Source: Hyphomicrobiales bacterium
GTDB lineage: Bacteria > Pseudomonadota > Alphaproteobacteria > Rhizobiales > Rhizobiaceae
Assembly (NCBI GenBank): GCA_017305925.1
Contig: JAFKJW010000185.1
Coordinates: 27,543-91,542 of the forward strand
Direction: 5' to 3'
Length of the DNA: 64,000 nucleotides
Shown here: positions 8,089-17,613 of the stretch, in pieces
How the letters are laid out: each line of letters opens with the position of its first letter
Numbering within the stretch: position 1 is the stretch's first letter
The notes under the pieces: generated by a model
The model's input: only the letters and a program-made list of their open reading frames with translations
Database searches by the model: none
Told to the model about the DNA's origin: nothing
Position numbers and translations under genes: made by a program

Positions 8089-9366
8089 ATGAACTATCAG
8101 CGGTTTTTCGAGGAAGCGGTCGACCAGGTCCATGCCGAGCGCCGCTACCGGGTCTTCGCGGATCTCGAGCGCGTGGTCGGCGCCTTCCCCAAGGCCATCT
8201 GGCGGGGCAATGGCGAGGCCAAGGAGATCACCGTATGGTGCTCCAACGACTATCTGGGCATGGGGCAGCATCCGGACGTGATCGCGGCCATGCAGGAAGC
8301 GGCCGCACGCATGGGCAGCGGCGCGGGCGGCACCCGCAACATCTCCGGCACGAGCCATCCGCTGGTCGAGCTGGAGGATGAGCTCGCCGACCTGCACGGC
8401 AAGGAGGCAGCCCTCGTCTTCACCTCCGGTTTCGTCTCCAACGAGGCGGCGATCTCGACGATCGCGCGGCTCCTGCCGAACTGCCTGATCCTCTCCGACG
8501 AGCTCAACCACGCCTCGATGATCGAGGGCGTGCGCCGGTCGGGCGCGGAAAAGAAGATTTTCCGCCACAACGACGTCGCGCATCTGGAAAGCCTGCTCCA
8601 GGCGGCGGGGCGCGAGCGGGCCAAGCTGATCGTCTTTGAGAGCGTCTATTCCATGGACGGCGACATCGCGCCGATCGCGGAGATCGCCGACCTCGCCGAA
8701 AAATACAACGCGATGACCTATATCGACGAGGTGCACGCCGTCGGCATGTATGGCGGGCGCGGCGGCGGCATCACCGAGCGGGAGGGGCTCGCCCACCGCA
8801 TCGACGTGATCGAGGGGACGCTGGCCAAGGCGTTCGGCACGCTCGGCGGCTATATCACCGGCACGCGCACGCTGATCGACGCGGTGCGCTCCTACGCGCC
8901 CGGCTTCATCTTCACGACCGCCCTGCCCCCGGCGATCACGGCGGCGGCCACGGCCTCCATCCGCCATCTGAAGCGTTCCCAGGCCGAGCGCGACGCGCAG
9001 CAGGCGCAGGCCAAGCGCGCCAAGGAGGTGCTCGCGGCGGCCGGCCTGCCGGTCATGCCCTCGGAGACGCATATCGTGCCCGTGCTCGTCGGCGATCCGG
9101 AACTGTGCAAGATGGCCTGCGACAGGCTGCTCGGCAAGCACGGCATCTACATCCAGCCGATCAACTATCCGACGGTGCCGCGCGGCACGGAACGGCTGCG
9201 CATCACGCCGACGCCGTTCCATACGGATGCGCTGGTGGACACGCTGCGCGATGCGCTGGTCGAAACCTGGGACGCGCTCGGCATTCCCTATGCCGCGGCC
9301 GGACAGCCCGCGGTCGCCAAGACCGATCGGATCATCCCGCTCTTGGTGCCGAAGTCCGGCGGCTGA
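8089..9366 (+). CDS. hemA: 5-aminolevulinate synthase
   Basis: PLP enzyme that condenses glycine and succinyl-CoA to 5-aminolevulinate, the first step of the alphaproteobacterial (C4/Shemin) haem pathway. 425 residues from the ATG at 8089, as usual for the family. Signature parts: [38 protein letters not shown], and the PLP lysine Lys247 in [10 protein letters not shown]. The frame is open upstream to 8035 but the family begins MNYxxFF, which fixes the start. Monocistronic; converges on ilvE with 45 bp between stops. The FNR/FixK box at 7965 suggests oxygen control. Confidence 0.97.
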   Translation: MNYQRFFEEAVDQVHAERRYRVFADLERVVGAFPKAIWRGNGEAKEITVWCSNDYLGMGQHPDVIAAMQEAAARMGSGAGGTRNISGTSHPLVELEDELADLHGKEAALVFTSGFVSNEAAISTIARLLPNCLILSDELNHASMIEGVRRSGAEKKIFRHNDVAHLESLLQAAGRERAKLIVFESVYSMDGDIAPIAEIADLAEKYNAMTYIDEVHAVGMYGGRGGGITEREGLAHRIDVIEGTLAKAFGTLGGYITGTRTLIDAVRSYAPGFIFTTALPPAITAAATASIRHLKRSQAERDAQQAQAKRAKEVLAAAGLPVMPSETHIVPVLVGDPELCKMACDRLLGKHGIYIQPINYPTVPRGTERLRITPTPFHTDALVDTLRDALVETWDALGIPYAAAGQPAVAKTDRIIPLLVPKSGG

Positions 9367-9411
9367 CGGGCTTCCTTCCGGGACAGGCTTTCCCCAGACC
9401 GACGCGGATCC

Positions 9412-10506
9412 TCAGGCGTCCAGCCTGATCTCGTGCATCCAGCCATGCTTGTCGGCGACCGTGCCGCGCTGCACGCCGACAAGCGCCGAACGGAGCTGCG
9501 TGGTGATCTCGCCGTCGCCGCTGTTGCCGATGGAGAACTCGCCGCCGCGATATTTCACCTTGCCGATGCCGGCGATGACCGCCGCGGTGCCGCAGGCGAA
9601 CGCTTCGCGCAGCCTGCCGCTCCTTGCATCGGCCTGCCACTGGTCGAAGCCGTAGGGCTCCTCCTTGACCGTATAGCCGGCCTCGGCGGCAAGCTTCATG
9701 ATGGAGAGGCGCGTGATGCCCGGCAGGATCGTGCCCAGAGGTGGGGTGACGATCGTCTTGTCGTCCATGACGAAGAAGATGTTCATGCCACCCAGTTCGT
9801 CGATCCAGCGGCGCTCCACCGCGTCGAGGAACACGACCTGGTCGCAGCCGTTCTCGAAGGCTTCCGCCGTCGCGACCAGGCTGGAGGCGTAGTTGCCGCC
9901 GCATTTGGCCTCGCCCGTGCCGCCGGGAGCGGCGCGCGTGTAATCCTCGGACACCCAGACGGTGACGGTCTTGTAGCCGCCCTTGAAATAGGCGCCGACC
10001 GTGGAGCCGATCACGCAGAACACATATTCGTTGGCCGGGCGGACGCCGAGGAAGGCCTCGGTGGCGAACATGAAGGGACGCAGGTAGAAGCTGCCGTCCC
10101 CTTCGGGAATCCAGGCAGCGTCGGTGCGGACCAGCGCCTCGATCGCGTCGATGAACAGTTCCTCCGGCACTGCCGGCATCGCCATGCGCTCGGCCGACCG
10201 GTTCAGCCTCCGCGCATTCTCCTCGGGGCGGAACGTCACGACGCGGCCGTCGGCGCCGCGATAGGCCTTGAGGCCTTCGAATATCTCCTGCGCATAGTGC
10301 AGCACCGCGCTCGCCGGGTCGATCCTGAACGGCTCGCGGGCACGGATTTTCGCGTCGTGCCAACCCTTTCCGGCCGTCCACGTCACCGTGACCATATGGT
10401 CGGAGAATACTTTTCCGAAGCCGGGATTCGCCATCAGCGCGGCGCGCTCCCCGGCCGGCGTCGGCGCCGGATGCGGCACTTTCTCGATCACGATTCTGGC
10501 GGTCAT
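9412..10506 (-). CDS. ilvE: branched-chain amino acid aminotransferase
   Basis: Class IV PLP aminotransferase for the last step of leucine, isoleucine and valine synthesis and the first step of their breakdown. 364 residues, the longer type found in alphaproteobacteria and actinobacteria. Seen: HYAQEIFEGLKAYR, the PLP lysine Lys201 in GEAKCGGNYA, then LDAVERRWIDELGGMN and LPGITR. The start has AGAGG about six bases ahead. The gene lies 105 bp downstream of another aminotransferase on the same strand, but a short imperfect dyad at 10591-10605 between them makes a separate promoter likely. Confidence 0.96.
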   Translation of the reverse strand: MTARIVIEKVPHPAPTPAGERAALMANPGFGKVFSDHMVTVTWTAGKGWHDAKIRAREPFRIDPASAVLHYAQEIFEGLKAYRGADGRVVTFRPEENARRLNRSAERMAMPAVPEELFIDAIEALVRTDAAWIPEGDGSFYLRPFMFATEAFLGVRPANEYVFCVIGSTVGAYFKGGYKTVTVWVSEDYTRAAPGGTGEAKCGGNYASSLVATAEAFENGCDQVVFLDAVERRWIDELGGMNIFFVMDDKTIVTPPLGTILPGITRLSIMKLAAEAGYTVKEEPYGFDQWQADARSGRLREAFACGTAAVIAGIGKVKYRGGEFSIGNSGDGEITTQLRSALVGVQRGTVADKHGWMHEIRLDA

Positions 10507-10611
10507 GGCACCTCTTCCCTGCCGGTTCCTGCGGCTAATGTCACCATAGACGACTTAATTCCAAACTGGGCCCGGCGGCAAGAAAAATATGTCAGTAATA
10601 GTGACCTTTTT

Positions 10612-11784
10612 CTACGCGGACCGCGCCTCGACCCATGAAGCGATGCGATGCACCGCCTCCTCCACCTGGTCGAGGCGGCGGTGGAAGCACAGGCGCAGGA
10701 AGCCTTCGCCCGCCGCGCCGAAGGCACTGCCCGGCGCCAGGCCGACATTGGCCTTGTCGATGATCTCGAAGGCCGCCTCCATGGAATTCTCCAGGCCCTC
10801 GACGGCGAAGAACAGGTAGAACGCGCCCTGCGGCACCGCGAAGCGGATATGGCGCGCGCGGCCGAGCTCCGTGCAGACCATGTCGCGCCCCTTGCGCGCC
10901 TGCTCGACCTGCTCGCGGATGAAATCGTCACCGAAATCCAGCGCGGCGACAGCGCCGCGCTGCATGAACTGGGCCACGCCGGAGCTGGAATACTGGATGA
11001 GGTTCTCGAAGGTCGGCCCGAGCGAAGGATGGACCCGCAGCCAGCCGATGCGCCAGCCCGTCATCGCCCAGTTCTTGGAAAAACTGTTGACGAAGAGGAT
11101 GCGGTCCTCCGGCTCCATGACGTCGAGGAAGGAGGGCGCGCGGGTCCCGTCGTAGTAGAAAAGCGCGTAGATCTCGTCGGCGATGATCCACAGGCCCTTG
11201 CGCCGGGCGAGGTCGAGGACCGCCGTCAGGGTCGCTTCGTCGGCCGTCCAGCCGGTCGGGTTGCAGGGGCTGTTGAGGAAGATGGCGCGGGTCCGCGGCG
11301 TGACCGCCGCCTCCAGCCGCTCCACGTCGAGCGTCCAGCCATTGCCCGAAAGAGTCAGCGGCACCGGGATCGGATTCGCGCCGGCCACGGTCGCCGCGCC
11401 GGCGAAATTCGGCCATGCCGGCGACAGGTAGAGAAGGTCGTCGCCGCCGGCCGCGACGAGTTGGATGGCCATCTGGATGGCGTGCATGCCGGAACTGGTG
11501 ACGATCAACTCATCGACCGGGAACGTCATGCCGAAATGCCGCTGGTAATAGCGTACCAGCGCCTCCCGCAGGTCCGGGATGCCGCGCTGCCAGGTGTAGA
11601 AGGTCTCGCCGTCGCGCAGACCCTTGGCGGCGGCGTCCGAGATGAAGGCCGGGGTCGGCAGCTCGCCCTCGCCCGCCCACAGCGGGATGAGGCCTGGCCG
11701 TTCGCGCCCGTAATTGACGGCCGCGATGATGCCGCTCGCAGCAGCGCGTGCCGCGGCCGGCTGGATGTAGGGAAGAAGGGACAT
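10612..11784 (-). CDS. class I/II PLP-dependent aminotransferase
   Basis: Fold-type I aminotransferase of about 390 residues, related to aspartate/alanine aminotransferases. Features are SSGMHAIQMA for cofactor phosphate contact, NSPCNPTGW, the PLP-ring Asp in ADEIYALFYYD and the internal aldimine Lys237 in SFSKNWAMTGWRIGW, followed by the C-terminal Arg in GFLRLCFHRR. Substrate cannot be assigned; it is not in an operon with biosynthetic genes. The mscL terminator lies upstream at 11861-11895, so the gene probably has its own promoter in the 76 bp between that terminator and its start. Confidence 0.88.
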   Translation of the reverse strand: MSLLPYIQPAAARAAASGIIAAVNYGRERPGLIPLWAGEGELPTPAFISDAAAKGLRDGETFYTWQRGIPDLREALVRYYQRHFGMTFPVDELIVTSSGMHAIQMAIQLVAAGGDDLLYLSPAWPNFAGAATVAGANPIPVPLTLSGNGWTLDVERLEAAVTPRTRAIFLNSPCNPTGWTADEATLTAVLDLARRKGLWIIADEIYALFYYDGTRAPSFLDVMEPEDRILFVNSFSKNWAMTGWRIGWLRVHPSLGPTFENLIQYSSSGVAQFMQRGAVAALDFGDDFIREQVEQARKGRDMVCTELGRARHIRFAVPQGAFYLFFAVEGLENSMEAAFEIIDKANVGLAPGSAFGAAGEGFLRLCFHRRLDQVEEAVHRIASWVEARSA

Positions 11785-11860
11785 GGCGCCTCTCTCGACG
11801 TTTGCGGCCGGGGTTAGCGCATTTGTCCGCGACCGGCGAGGCCCTTCGCAGGGCGGCCAA

Positions 11861-11895
11861 GAAAATACCCCGGTTGGAACAACCGGGGTATTTTC
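11861..11895 (-). terminator. intrinsic terminator after mscL
   Basis: Perfect 16-bp inverted repeat (arms 11861-11876 and 11880-11895) with a 3-nt loop. The arms have a GC core CCCCGGTTG and A/T ends, so the transcript ends in a U-rich run in either direction. It begins 20 bp past the mscL stop codon and isolates mscL from the downstream aminotransferase. Confidence 0.85.
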
Positions 11896-11915
11896 AGAAG
11901 CGGGCAGGTCGCGGA

Positions 11916-12350
11916 TCAGGCGCGCTTGGCGAGCAGATCGCGGATCTCGGTGAGCAGAGCGACGTCGGCCGGCGGCGCGGCCGGAGCCGGGGCCGGCTTC
12001 TCGCGCTCAAGCTTCCGCTGCAGGTTGTTCACAGCCTTCACCATCAGGAAGATGATCCAGGCAAGGATCAGGAAATTGATGAGCACGGTGATGAAGTTGC
12101 CGTAGGCGAAGACGGCACCCTGCTCCCGCGCCGCGTCCAGTGAGGTCGCCGTGACCGTCGAGGACAAGGGCAGGAAGTAGTTCGAAAAGTCGAACCCGCC
12201 GAAGATCGCGCCGACGATCGGCATGATGATGTCGTTGACGAGGGAATCCACGATCTTGCCGAAGGCGGCGCCGATGATCACGCCGACCGCCAGATCCATC
12301 ACGTTGCCGCGGGCAATGAATTCCTGAAATTCCTTGAGCATCGAAAGCAC
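11916..12350 (-). CDS. mscL: large-conductance mechanosensitive channel
   Basis: Homopentameric inner-membrane safety valve opened by membrane tension in hypo-osmotic shock. 144 residues, normal length. The N-terminal amphipathic helix ([20 protein letters not shown]) runs into the pore-lining TM1 with [19 protein letters not shown] periplasmic loop follows, then TM2 ([20 protein letters not shown]) and a charged cytoplasmic helix ending [13 protein letters not shown]. It stands alone, followed by a strong terminator and divergent from the hybrid kinase. Confidence 0.97.
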   Translation of the reverse strand: MLSMLKEFQEFIARGNVMDLAVGVIIGAAFGKIVDSLVNDIIMPIVGAIFGGFDFSNYFLPLSSTVTATSLDAAREQGAVFAYGNFITVLINFLILAWIIFLMVKAVNNLQRKLEREKPAPAPAAPPADVALLTEIRDLLAKRA

Positions 12351-12494
12351 CCTCCTCTGGGGACGTCGGCATGGCTGAAATTGGCTTCGCCCACGCGCGA
12401 CCTTATCAAAAGCTTGCCGTGGGTGAAGCGATTAAATTAGCTTTCCAACGGCCTGCCGTTCCACCCCCGGACGCGGGCGCCGGAGGACACCGGA

Positions 12495-15400
12495 GTGCAG
12501 GCGTGGCTCATCGCCATCATCGCGGTCGCCTATGTGACGCTGCTTTTCGGCATCGCCAGCCTCGGCGACCGCCGGGCCCGCACCGCCGCCTCGCCCGGTG
12601 CGGCGGCCGCACGGCCGAACATCTATGCGCTCAGCCTCGGCATATACTGCACCTCCTGGACGTTCTTCGGCTCCGTCGGCCTCGCCACGGAGCGCGGCTT
12701 CGAATATCTCGCCATCTATATCGGCCCCGTGCTCGTCTTCACCTTCGGCTTTCCGGTGCTTGCCAGAATCATCCGGCTGGCGAAGGCGGAGAAGATCACC
12801 TCCGTCGCGGACTTCCTGGGCGCCCGCTACGGCAAGAGCGCCGCCGTCGCCTCGATCGCGACGCTGATCGCCGCGCTCGGCGCCGTTCCCTATATCGCCC
12901 TCCAGCTCAAGGCGATCTCCGGCTCGATGCAGCTCATCGTGGAGCACGAAACGGGCGCGCCGTTCAGCTTCGATCCGTTCGTCAGCGACATCTCGCTGGT
13001 CGTGGCGATGCTGCTCGCGGTCTTCGCGGTGCTCTTCGGCACGCGCCACGCCGATGCGACGGAGCACCAGGACGGGCTGGTGCTGGCGGTCGCCGTGGAA
13101 TCGGTCGTCAAGCTGGCGGCGTTCCTCGCGGTCGGGCTCTTCGTGCTCTTCGCCGTCACCGGCAGTCCGGCGGCGCTCTTCCGCTCCTTCGAGGGCAGCG
13201 CCCGCATCGCCGACGCGCTCGCCTACAAGACCTCGCTCGGAACATGGATCGTCGTGACGGTGATCAGCGGCTTCGCCATCGTCATGCTGCCGCGCCAGTT
13301 CCACATCATGATCGTCGAGAACCGCAGCGAGCGCGAGCTTCGCCACGCCACGCGGGTCTTCCCGCTCTATCTGGTGGCCATCAACCTCTTCGTCCTGCCG
13401 ATCGCCTTCGCCGGGCTCGTCATGGTGGGAGGGCAGACGAGCAGCGACCTCTACGTGCTGTCGGTGCCGCTGCTCGGCGGCAACAGCGTCATGGCCATCA
13501 TCGCCTTCATCGGCGGACTGTCGGCGGCGACCGCCATGGTCATCGTGGAAAGCGTCGCGCTCGCCGTCATGATCTCCAACGATCTCGTCCTCCCGCTCTT
13601 CGTGCGGCGCGCCATCCGCTCGGAGGCCGGGGAGAGCGACGACTGGTCGAGCCTCATCCTGAACGTGCGGCGCGGCGCCATCTTCATCATCCTGTTCGTG
13701 GCCTTCCTCTACTATCGCGCCAGCACGGACAATGCGCGGCTCGCCTCCATCGGCCTGATGTCGTTCGCGGCCATCGCGCAGTTCGCGCCGGCCTTCCTCG
13801 CCGGCCTCCTGTGGCGCGGCGCCAATGCGCGGGGAGCAGCACTCGGCATGATCGCCGGCATCGCCACCTGGGCCTACACGCTGCTCCTGCCCTCGCTGGC
13901 GTCGCCCGACCTGCCGATCGTCGCCGCGGGGCCGTTCGGCATCGCGGCGCTGCGGCCGCAGGCGCTGTTCGGTACCGTGGCGGAGCCGCTCAACCGCGGC
14001 GGTCTGTGGAGCCTCTCCGTCAATGCGCTGTTCCTCGTGCTCGGCTCGCTGTCGCGCGCGGCGGTGCCGCTGGAGCGTATCCAGGCGGCGATCTTCGTGG
14101 CGCGCGAGGCCGGTCCCATGCCGATGCTGCGGCGCTTCCGCAGCGCCGTCACGGTCGACGAGCTGAAGGACACGATCTCGCGCTATCTCGGCGTCGAGCG
14201 CACCGAGCGCTCCTTCGAGAGTTTTGCGGCGCGCCAGCAGGTGAAGCTCGTCGGCAGCGATCCGGCCAATGTCGACGTCATCCGCTTCGGCGAGCAGCTT
14301 CTCGCCAGCGCCGTCGGCTCCTCCTCGGCGCGGCTTGTGCTGTCGCTGCTCTTCCAGCGCAACGGCAGCAGCCCGAAGGACACGGTCCGCCTGCTCGACG
14401 ACGCGACCGAGGCGCTTCAGCACAATCGCGACCTGTTGCAGATCGCGCTCGACCAGATGGCGCAGGGCATCACCGTCTTCGACAAGGATTTCCGCCTGAC
14501 CTGCTGGAACAGGCAGTACCGGCAGCTCTTCGACCTGCCCGACGAGATGGGTCAGGTCGGCGTGTCGCTGGACCGGATCCTAAACTTCCTGGCGAGGCGG
14601 GGAGACATCACGCCGGAACAGGTGGTGAGCGCGCTCAACCGGCTGGGCGGCTTCGGCAACCCGTGGCAGATCGAGCTCAGGACGAGCGGCCGCACCATCG
14701 AGCTGCGCTCCAACCCGATGCCGGACGGCGGCATCGTCGCCACCTATACCGACATCTCCGCCCGCGTGGCGGCGGACAAGGCGCTGAAGCAGGCCAACGA
14801 GTCGCTGGAGCTGCGCGTGGAGAGCCGCACCGCCGAACTGCTGCGCGTCAACGAGGAGCTCGCGCAGGCCCAGATGCTGGCCGAGGAGGCCAATCTGGGC
14901 AAGACGCGCTTCCTGGCCGCCGCCGGTCACGACATCCTTCAGCCGCTCAACGCGGCACGGCTCTACGCCGCCTCGCTCTCGGAGAAGGCCGGCGGCGGAA
15001 CGCTCGGCGAGGTGGCGGTGAACATCGAATCCTCGCTGGAGTCGGTGGAGTCGATCCTCGGCGCCGTCCTCGACATATCGCGGCTGGACGACGGCGGGAT
15101 GAAGCCGCAGGAGACCGCCTTCCGGCTCGACGGCCTGCTCAGGCAGGTCGGGACCGACTTCATGCCGCTGGCGCGGGGCAAGGGCCTGCGGCTCCGCATC
15201 CTGCCGAGCTCGCTCGTCGTGCAGACTGACCGCAACCTTCTGCGGCGCGTCATCCAGAACCTCGTCTCCAACGCCATCAAATACACCCGCGGCGGCAAGG
15301 TGCTGGTCGGCGTGAGGCGGCGCGGCAAGCTTGCGGAAATCCAGGTGCTCGACACCGGCATCGGCATCGCCCCGGAGCAGCTCGACACGGTGTTCCAGGA

Positions 15401-15986
15401 ATTCCGGAGGCTGGACGAGGGCGCGCGCGAAGCGGCGGGCCTCGGGCTCGGGCTTTCGATCGTCGACCGCATCGCGCGCGTCCTGCGTCTCGAGCTCAGG
15501 ATCGAATCCCACAAGGGCCGCGGCACCCGCTTCTCGGTGTTGCTGCCGGTCAGCGCCGAAACGGAGGACGCCCTCTTGCCCGCGCAGCGGCATCCCGTTC
15601 CGTCGGCGGCGGTGCTCAACGGCATGGCGGTGCTGGCCATCGACAACGACCCCCGCATCCTGGAAGGCATGCGGATGCTTCTGGAAGGCTGGGGCTGCCA
15701 TGTCGTCACCGGCCCGGGATCGGCTTCGCTCGCCGGCCAGCCCGTGCCGGATCTCGCCCTTGTCGACTATCATCTGGACGGCGAGACCGGCCTCGACGTG
15801 ATCGCTGCCCTGCGGCGGACTTTCGGCCCTGGCCTGCCGGCCCTGCTGATCACCGCCGACCGCTCCAGCGAGGTGCGCGCGGCGGCCGAGGCGCTCGACG
15901 TCCAGATCATCAACAAGCCGGTCAAGCCGGCCGTGCTGCGTACCGCGATGACGCGCATGCGCCGCTTCGCACCGGCAGCGCGGTGA
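12495..15986 (+). CDS. hybrid sensor histidine kinase with N-terminal sodium:solute-symporter-like domain
   Basis: 1163-residue membrane kinase. The first roughly 500 residues form a many-helix solute-symporter-like (SSSF) domain (start MQAWLIAIIAVAYVTLLFG; GLATERGFEYLAIYIGP). A PAS-type segment follows (ALDQMAQGITVFDKDFRL), then a short coiled coil (LELRVESRTAELLRVNEEL), a HisKA box with His812 in GHDILQPLNA, an ATPase domain with VSNAIKYT, DTGIGI and GLGLGLS, and a C-terminal receiver with Asp1091 in LVDYHLDG. This is the CbrA/NahK/ErcS-like architecture, in which a transporter module may sense its ligand. The GTG start has GGAGGA seven bases ahead. It converges on a LuxR-type response regulator 10 bp away, its probable partner. 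Confidence 0.92.
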   Translation: MQAWLIAIIAVAYVTLLFGIASLGDRRARTAASPGAAAARPNIYALSLGIYCTSWTFFGSVGLATERGFEYLAIYIGPVLVFTFGFPVLARIIRLAKAEKITSVADFLGARYGKSAAVASIATLIAALGAVPYIALQLKAISGSMQLIVEHETGAPFSFDPFVSDISLVVAMLLAVFAVLFGTRHADATEHQDGLVLAVAVESVVKLAAFLAVGLFVLFAVTGSPAALFRSFEGSARIADALAYKTSLGTWIVVTVISGFAIVMLPRQFHIMIVENRSERELRHATRVFPLYLVAINLFVLPIAFAGLVMVGGQTSSDLYVLSVPLLGGNSVMAIIAFIGGLSAATAMVIVESVALAVMISNDLVLPLFVRRAIRSEAGESDDWSSLILNVRRGAIFIILFVAFLYYRASTDNARLASIGLMSFAAIAQFAPAFLAGLLWRGANARGAALGMIAGIATWAYTLLLPSLASPDLPIVAAGPFGIAALRPQALFGTVAEPLNRGGLWSLSVNALFLVLGSLSRAAVPLERIQAAIFVAREAGPMPMLRRFRSAVTVDELKDTISRYLGVERTERSFESFAARQQVKLVGSDPANVDVIRFGEQLLASAVGSSSARLVLSLLFQRNGSSPKDTVRLLDDATEALQHNRDLLQIALDQMAQGITVFDKDFRLTCWNRQYRQLFDLPDEMGQVGVSLDRILNFLARRGDITPEQVVSALNRLGGFGNPWQIELRTSGRTIELRSNPMPDGGIVATYTDISARVAADKALKQANESLELRVESRTAELLRVNEELAQAQMLAEEANLGKTRFLAAAGHDILQPLNAARLYAASLSEKAGGGTLGEVAVNIESSLESVESILGAVLDISRLDDGGMKPQETAFRLDGLLRQVGTDFMPLARGKGLRLRILPSSLVVQTDRNLLRRVIQNLVSNAIKYTRGGKVLVGVRRRGKLAEIQVLDTGIGIAPEQLDTVFQEFRRLDEGAREAAGLGLGLSIVDRIARVLRLELRIESHKGRGTRFSVLLPVSAETEDALLPAQRHPVPSAAVLNGMAVLAIDNDPRILEGMRMLLEGWGCHVVTGPGSASLAGQPVPDLALVDYHLDGETGLDVIAALRRTFGPGLPALLITADRSSEVRAAAEALDVQIINKPVKPAVLRTAMTRMRRFAPAAR

Positions 15987-15996
15987 TCGCGGCGCG

Positions 15997-16647
15997 TCAG
16001 CCCGATTGCAGCGGCTCGGAGCCGATCCGCCCGAACAGGATCACGGCCTGCGTGCGACTGTCGACGCCGAGCTTCTGAAGGATCGCCGAGACATGCGCCT
16101 TGACGGTCGCTTCGGAAACCCAGAGCTCGTAGTCGATCTGCTTGTTCAGCAGCCCTTCGGCCAGCATGGTGAGCACCCTGGTCTGCTGCGGCGTCAGGGA
16201 TTGCAGGCGCCTGATCAGGTCGGCCATCTCGGGATCGCGCTCGACGCCGACCTCCACGCCCTCCGGCATCGCAATCCCGCCGGCGAGCACGGCGTCCACC
16301 GCATGGCGGATTTCCTCGATGCTCGCCGATTTCGGGATGAACCCCGACGCGCCGAGTTCCAGCGCCCGGCGGATGGTCTGCGGGTCGTCACGCGCCGACA
16401 CGATCACCACCGGCACGCCGACCTGCATGCCGCGCAGCGCGATCAGCCCCGACAGGCCGCTGGCGCCGGGCATGGAGAGATCGAGCAGGACGAGGTCGAA
16501 CTCGTCGTTCCCGGCTAGCAGCGCCTTGACGGCCTCGAAGTCGCCGGCCTCGAAGACGGCGCCGGCCGCCGGGGCGAGCGCCTGCTTCAACGCTCCGCGA
16601 AAGAGCGGATGGTCGTCGGCGATGACGATCTTGCAGCCTTCGGCCAA
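15997..16647 (-). CDS. LuxR/NarL-family response regulator
   Basis: 216-residue two-component regulator. The receiver has the acidic pair Asp11-Asp12, the phospho-acceptor Asp56 in LLDLSMPG and the conserved Lys in IPKSA. The C-terminal LuxR helix-turn-helix reads LTPQQTRVLTMLAEGLLNKQI then VSEATVKAHVSAIL. It is tail-to-tail with the symporter-type hybrid kinase, and such kinases are commonly paired with regulators of this kind, so phosphotransfer between them is likely but not shown by sequence. Confidence 0.93.
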   Translation of the reverse strand: MAEGCKIVIADDHPLFRGALKQALAPAAGAVFEAGDFEAVKALLAGNDEFDLVLLDLSMPGASGLSGLIALRGMQVGVPVVIVSARDDPQTIRRALELGASGFIPKSASIEEIRHAVDAVLAGGIAMPEGVEVGVERDPEMADLIRRLQSLTPQQTRVLTMLAEGLLNKQIDYELWVSEATVKAHVSAILQKLGVDSRTQAVILFGRIGSEPLQSG

Positions 16648-16755
16648 ACATCCCTCCCGCTCCCGCCCCGTTCTTGCCGCAGGCGTGGAGTCTGGCGGGA
16701 TTATGCGGCACGGGCCGGCGATGTCAAAGCCAAACAGGAGGTGCCGGGCGACGGC

Positions 16756-17166
16756 TCAGGTCTTCTGTCCCGGAGCGTTGTCCTTGTCGTATTCCTTGAC
16801 GATGTCCATGAAGCCCCGGAAGAAGCGCTGCATGTAGCTGAGGGAGCGGTCGAACTCCTCCTCGCTCGGCAGCCCCGTCGTGGCGGGCGCCTTCTCCAGG
16901 GCGGCGACGCGCTTCTCCAGCGCGCGCAGCGACGAGGACAGGCTGTCGATCTCGTCCTGATAGGCGGTGCGCTCGTCGGCGGCCGGCCGGCAGACCAATT
17001 GCTGGTCGCGCTCCTCGCAGAGCGACATCGCGCCGGTCGCGGTGTCGAGGCGCACGTAGCCGCGATCCGTCTTCTCGAGCTGGTAGCGCTCGACCTCTTC
17101 GGCCGAAGCCAGCGTGGCGAGGAGGGGGAGGCTGATGGCGGCGAAGGCGAAGGCCAGTTTCTGCAT
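16756..17166 (-). CDS. secreted/periplasmic protein of unknown function
   Basis: 136 residues with a cleavable-type signal peptide (MQKLAFAFAAISLPLLATLASA, likely cut near residue 21). A short domain follows with two cysteines (SLCEERDQQLVC), then a coiled-coil stretch around residues 73-92 (IDSLSSSLRALEKRVAALEK) and a charged tail. The ATG at 17166 has AGGAG about seven bases ahead; the frame is open further upstream, but that part lacks a signal peptide and overlaps the divergent gene. The two cysteines could form a disulfide in the periplasm. No family recognised. Confidence 0.75.
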   Translation of the reverse strand: MQKLAFAFAAISLPLLATLASAEEVERYQLEKTDRGYVRLDTATGAMSLCEERDQQLVCRPAADERTAYQDEIDSLSSSLRALEKRVAALEKAPATTGLPSEEEFDRSLSYMQRFFRGFMDIVKEYDKDNAPGQKT

Positions 17167-17265
17167 GGTGATCTCCTGCGTCTGCCATGATCGTGCCACG
17201 GCTTTGCGACCGAAATGGGATGCGCGCCGCTTTCCGGCCGGGCGATTTCCCACTATAGCCGCCGC

Positions 17266-17613
17266 ATGAGCTCCATCATCTATAAAATCTGCCCGTCCGG
17301 CCTGTGGGAGGAAGCGCTCGCCACCGGCCGCTTCACGGGCGCGCCGGTCGACCACCGCGACGGCTACATCCACTTCTCGACCGCCGCCCAGGCGCGCGAG
17401 ACCGCGGCGAAGCATTTTGCCGGCCAGGCAGGCCTGCTCATCGTGGCGGTGGATACGGCTAGCCTCGGCGATGCCCTGAAATACGAGGTGTCGCGCGGCG
17501 GTGCGCTGTTCCCGCACCTCTATGCGGATCTGCCGCTCGATGCGGTTCTGTGGGCAAAGCCGCTGCCGCTCGGGGCCGACGGCGTCCATGTCTTTCCGGA
17601 CATGGCTCCGTGA
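17266..17613 (+). CDS. DUF952 family protein
   Basis: 115-residue protein of the DUF952 family, whose fold is related to ADP-ribosyl transferases but whose function is unknown. Typical elements are IYKICPSGLWEEALATGRF at the start, GYIHFSTAAQ and a late FPHLYADLPLDAV. The ATG at 17266 is chosen by the family N-terminus. The stop codon overlaps the pyrD start by one base (TGATG), so the two are translationally coupled; this pairing with pyrD is common in Rhizobiales. Confidence 0.88.
   Translation: MSSIIYKICPSGLWEEALATGRFTGAPVDHRDGYIHFSTAAQARETAAKHFAGQAGLLIVAVDTASLGDALKYEVSRGGALFPHLYADLPLDAVLWAKPLPLGADGVHVFPDMAP

Noticed and set aside
12432-14423. 663-codon minus-strand frame inside the hybrid kinase gene
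   Set aside because: Antisense frame typical of GC-rich coding DNA; lacks any recognisable protein features.
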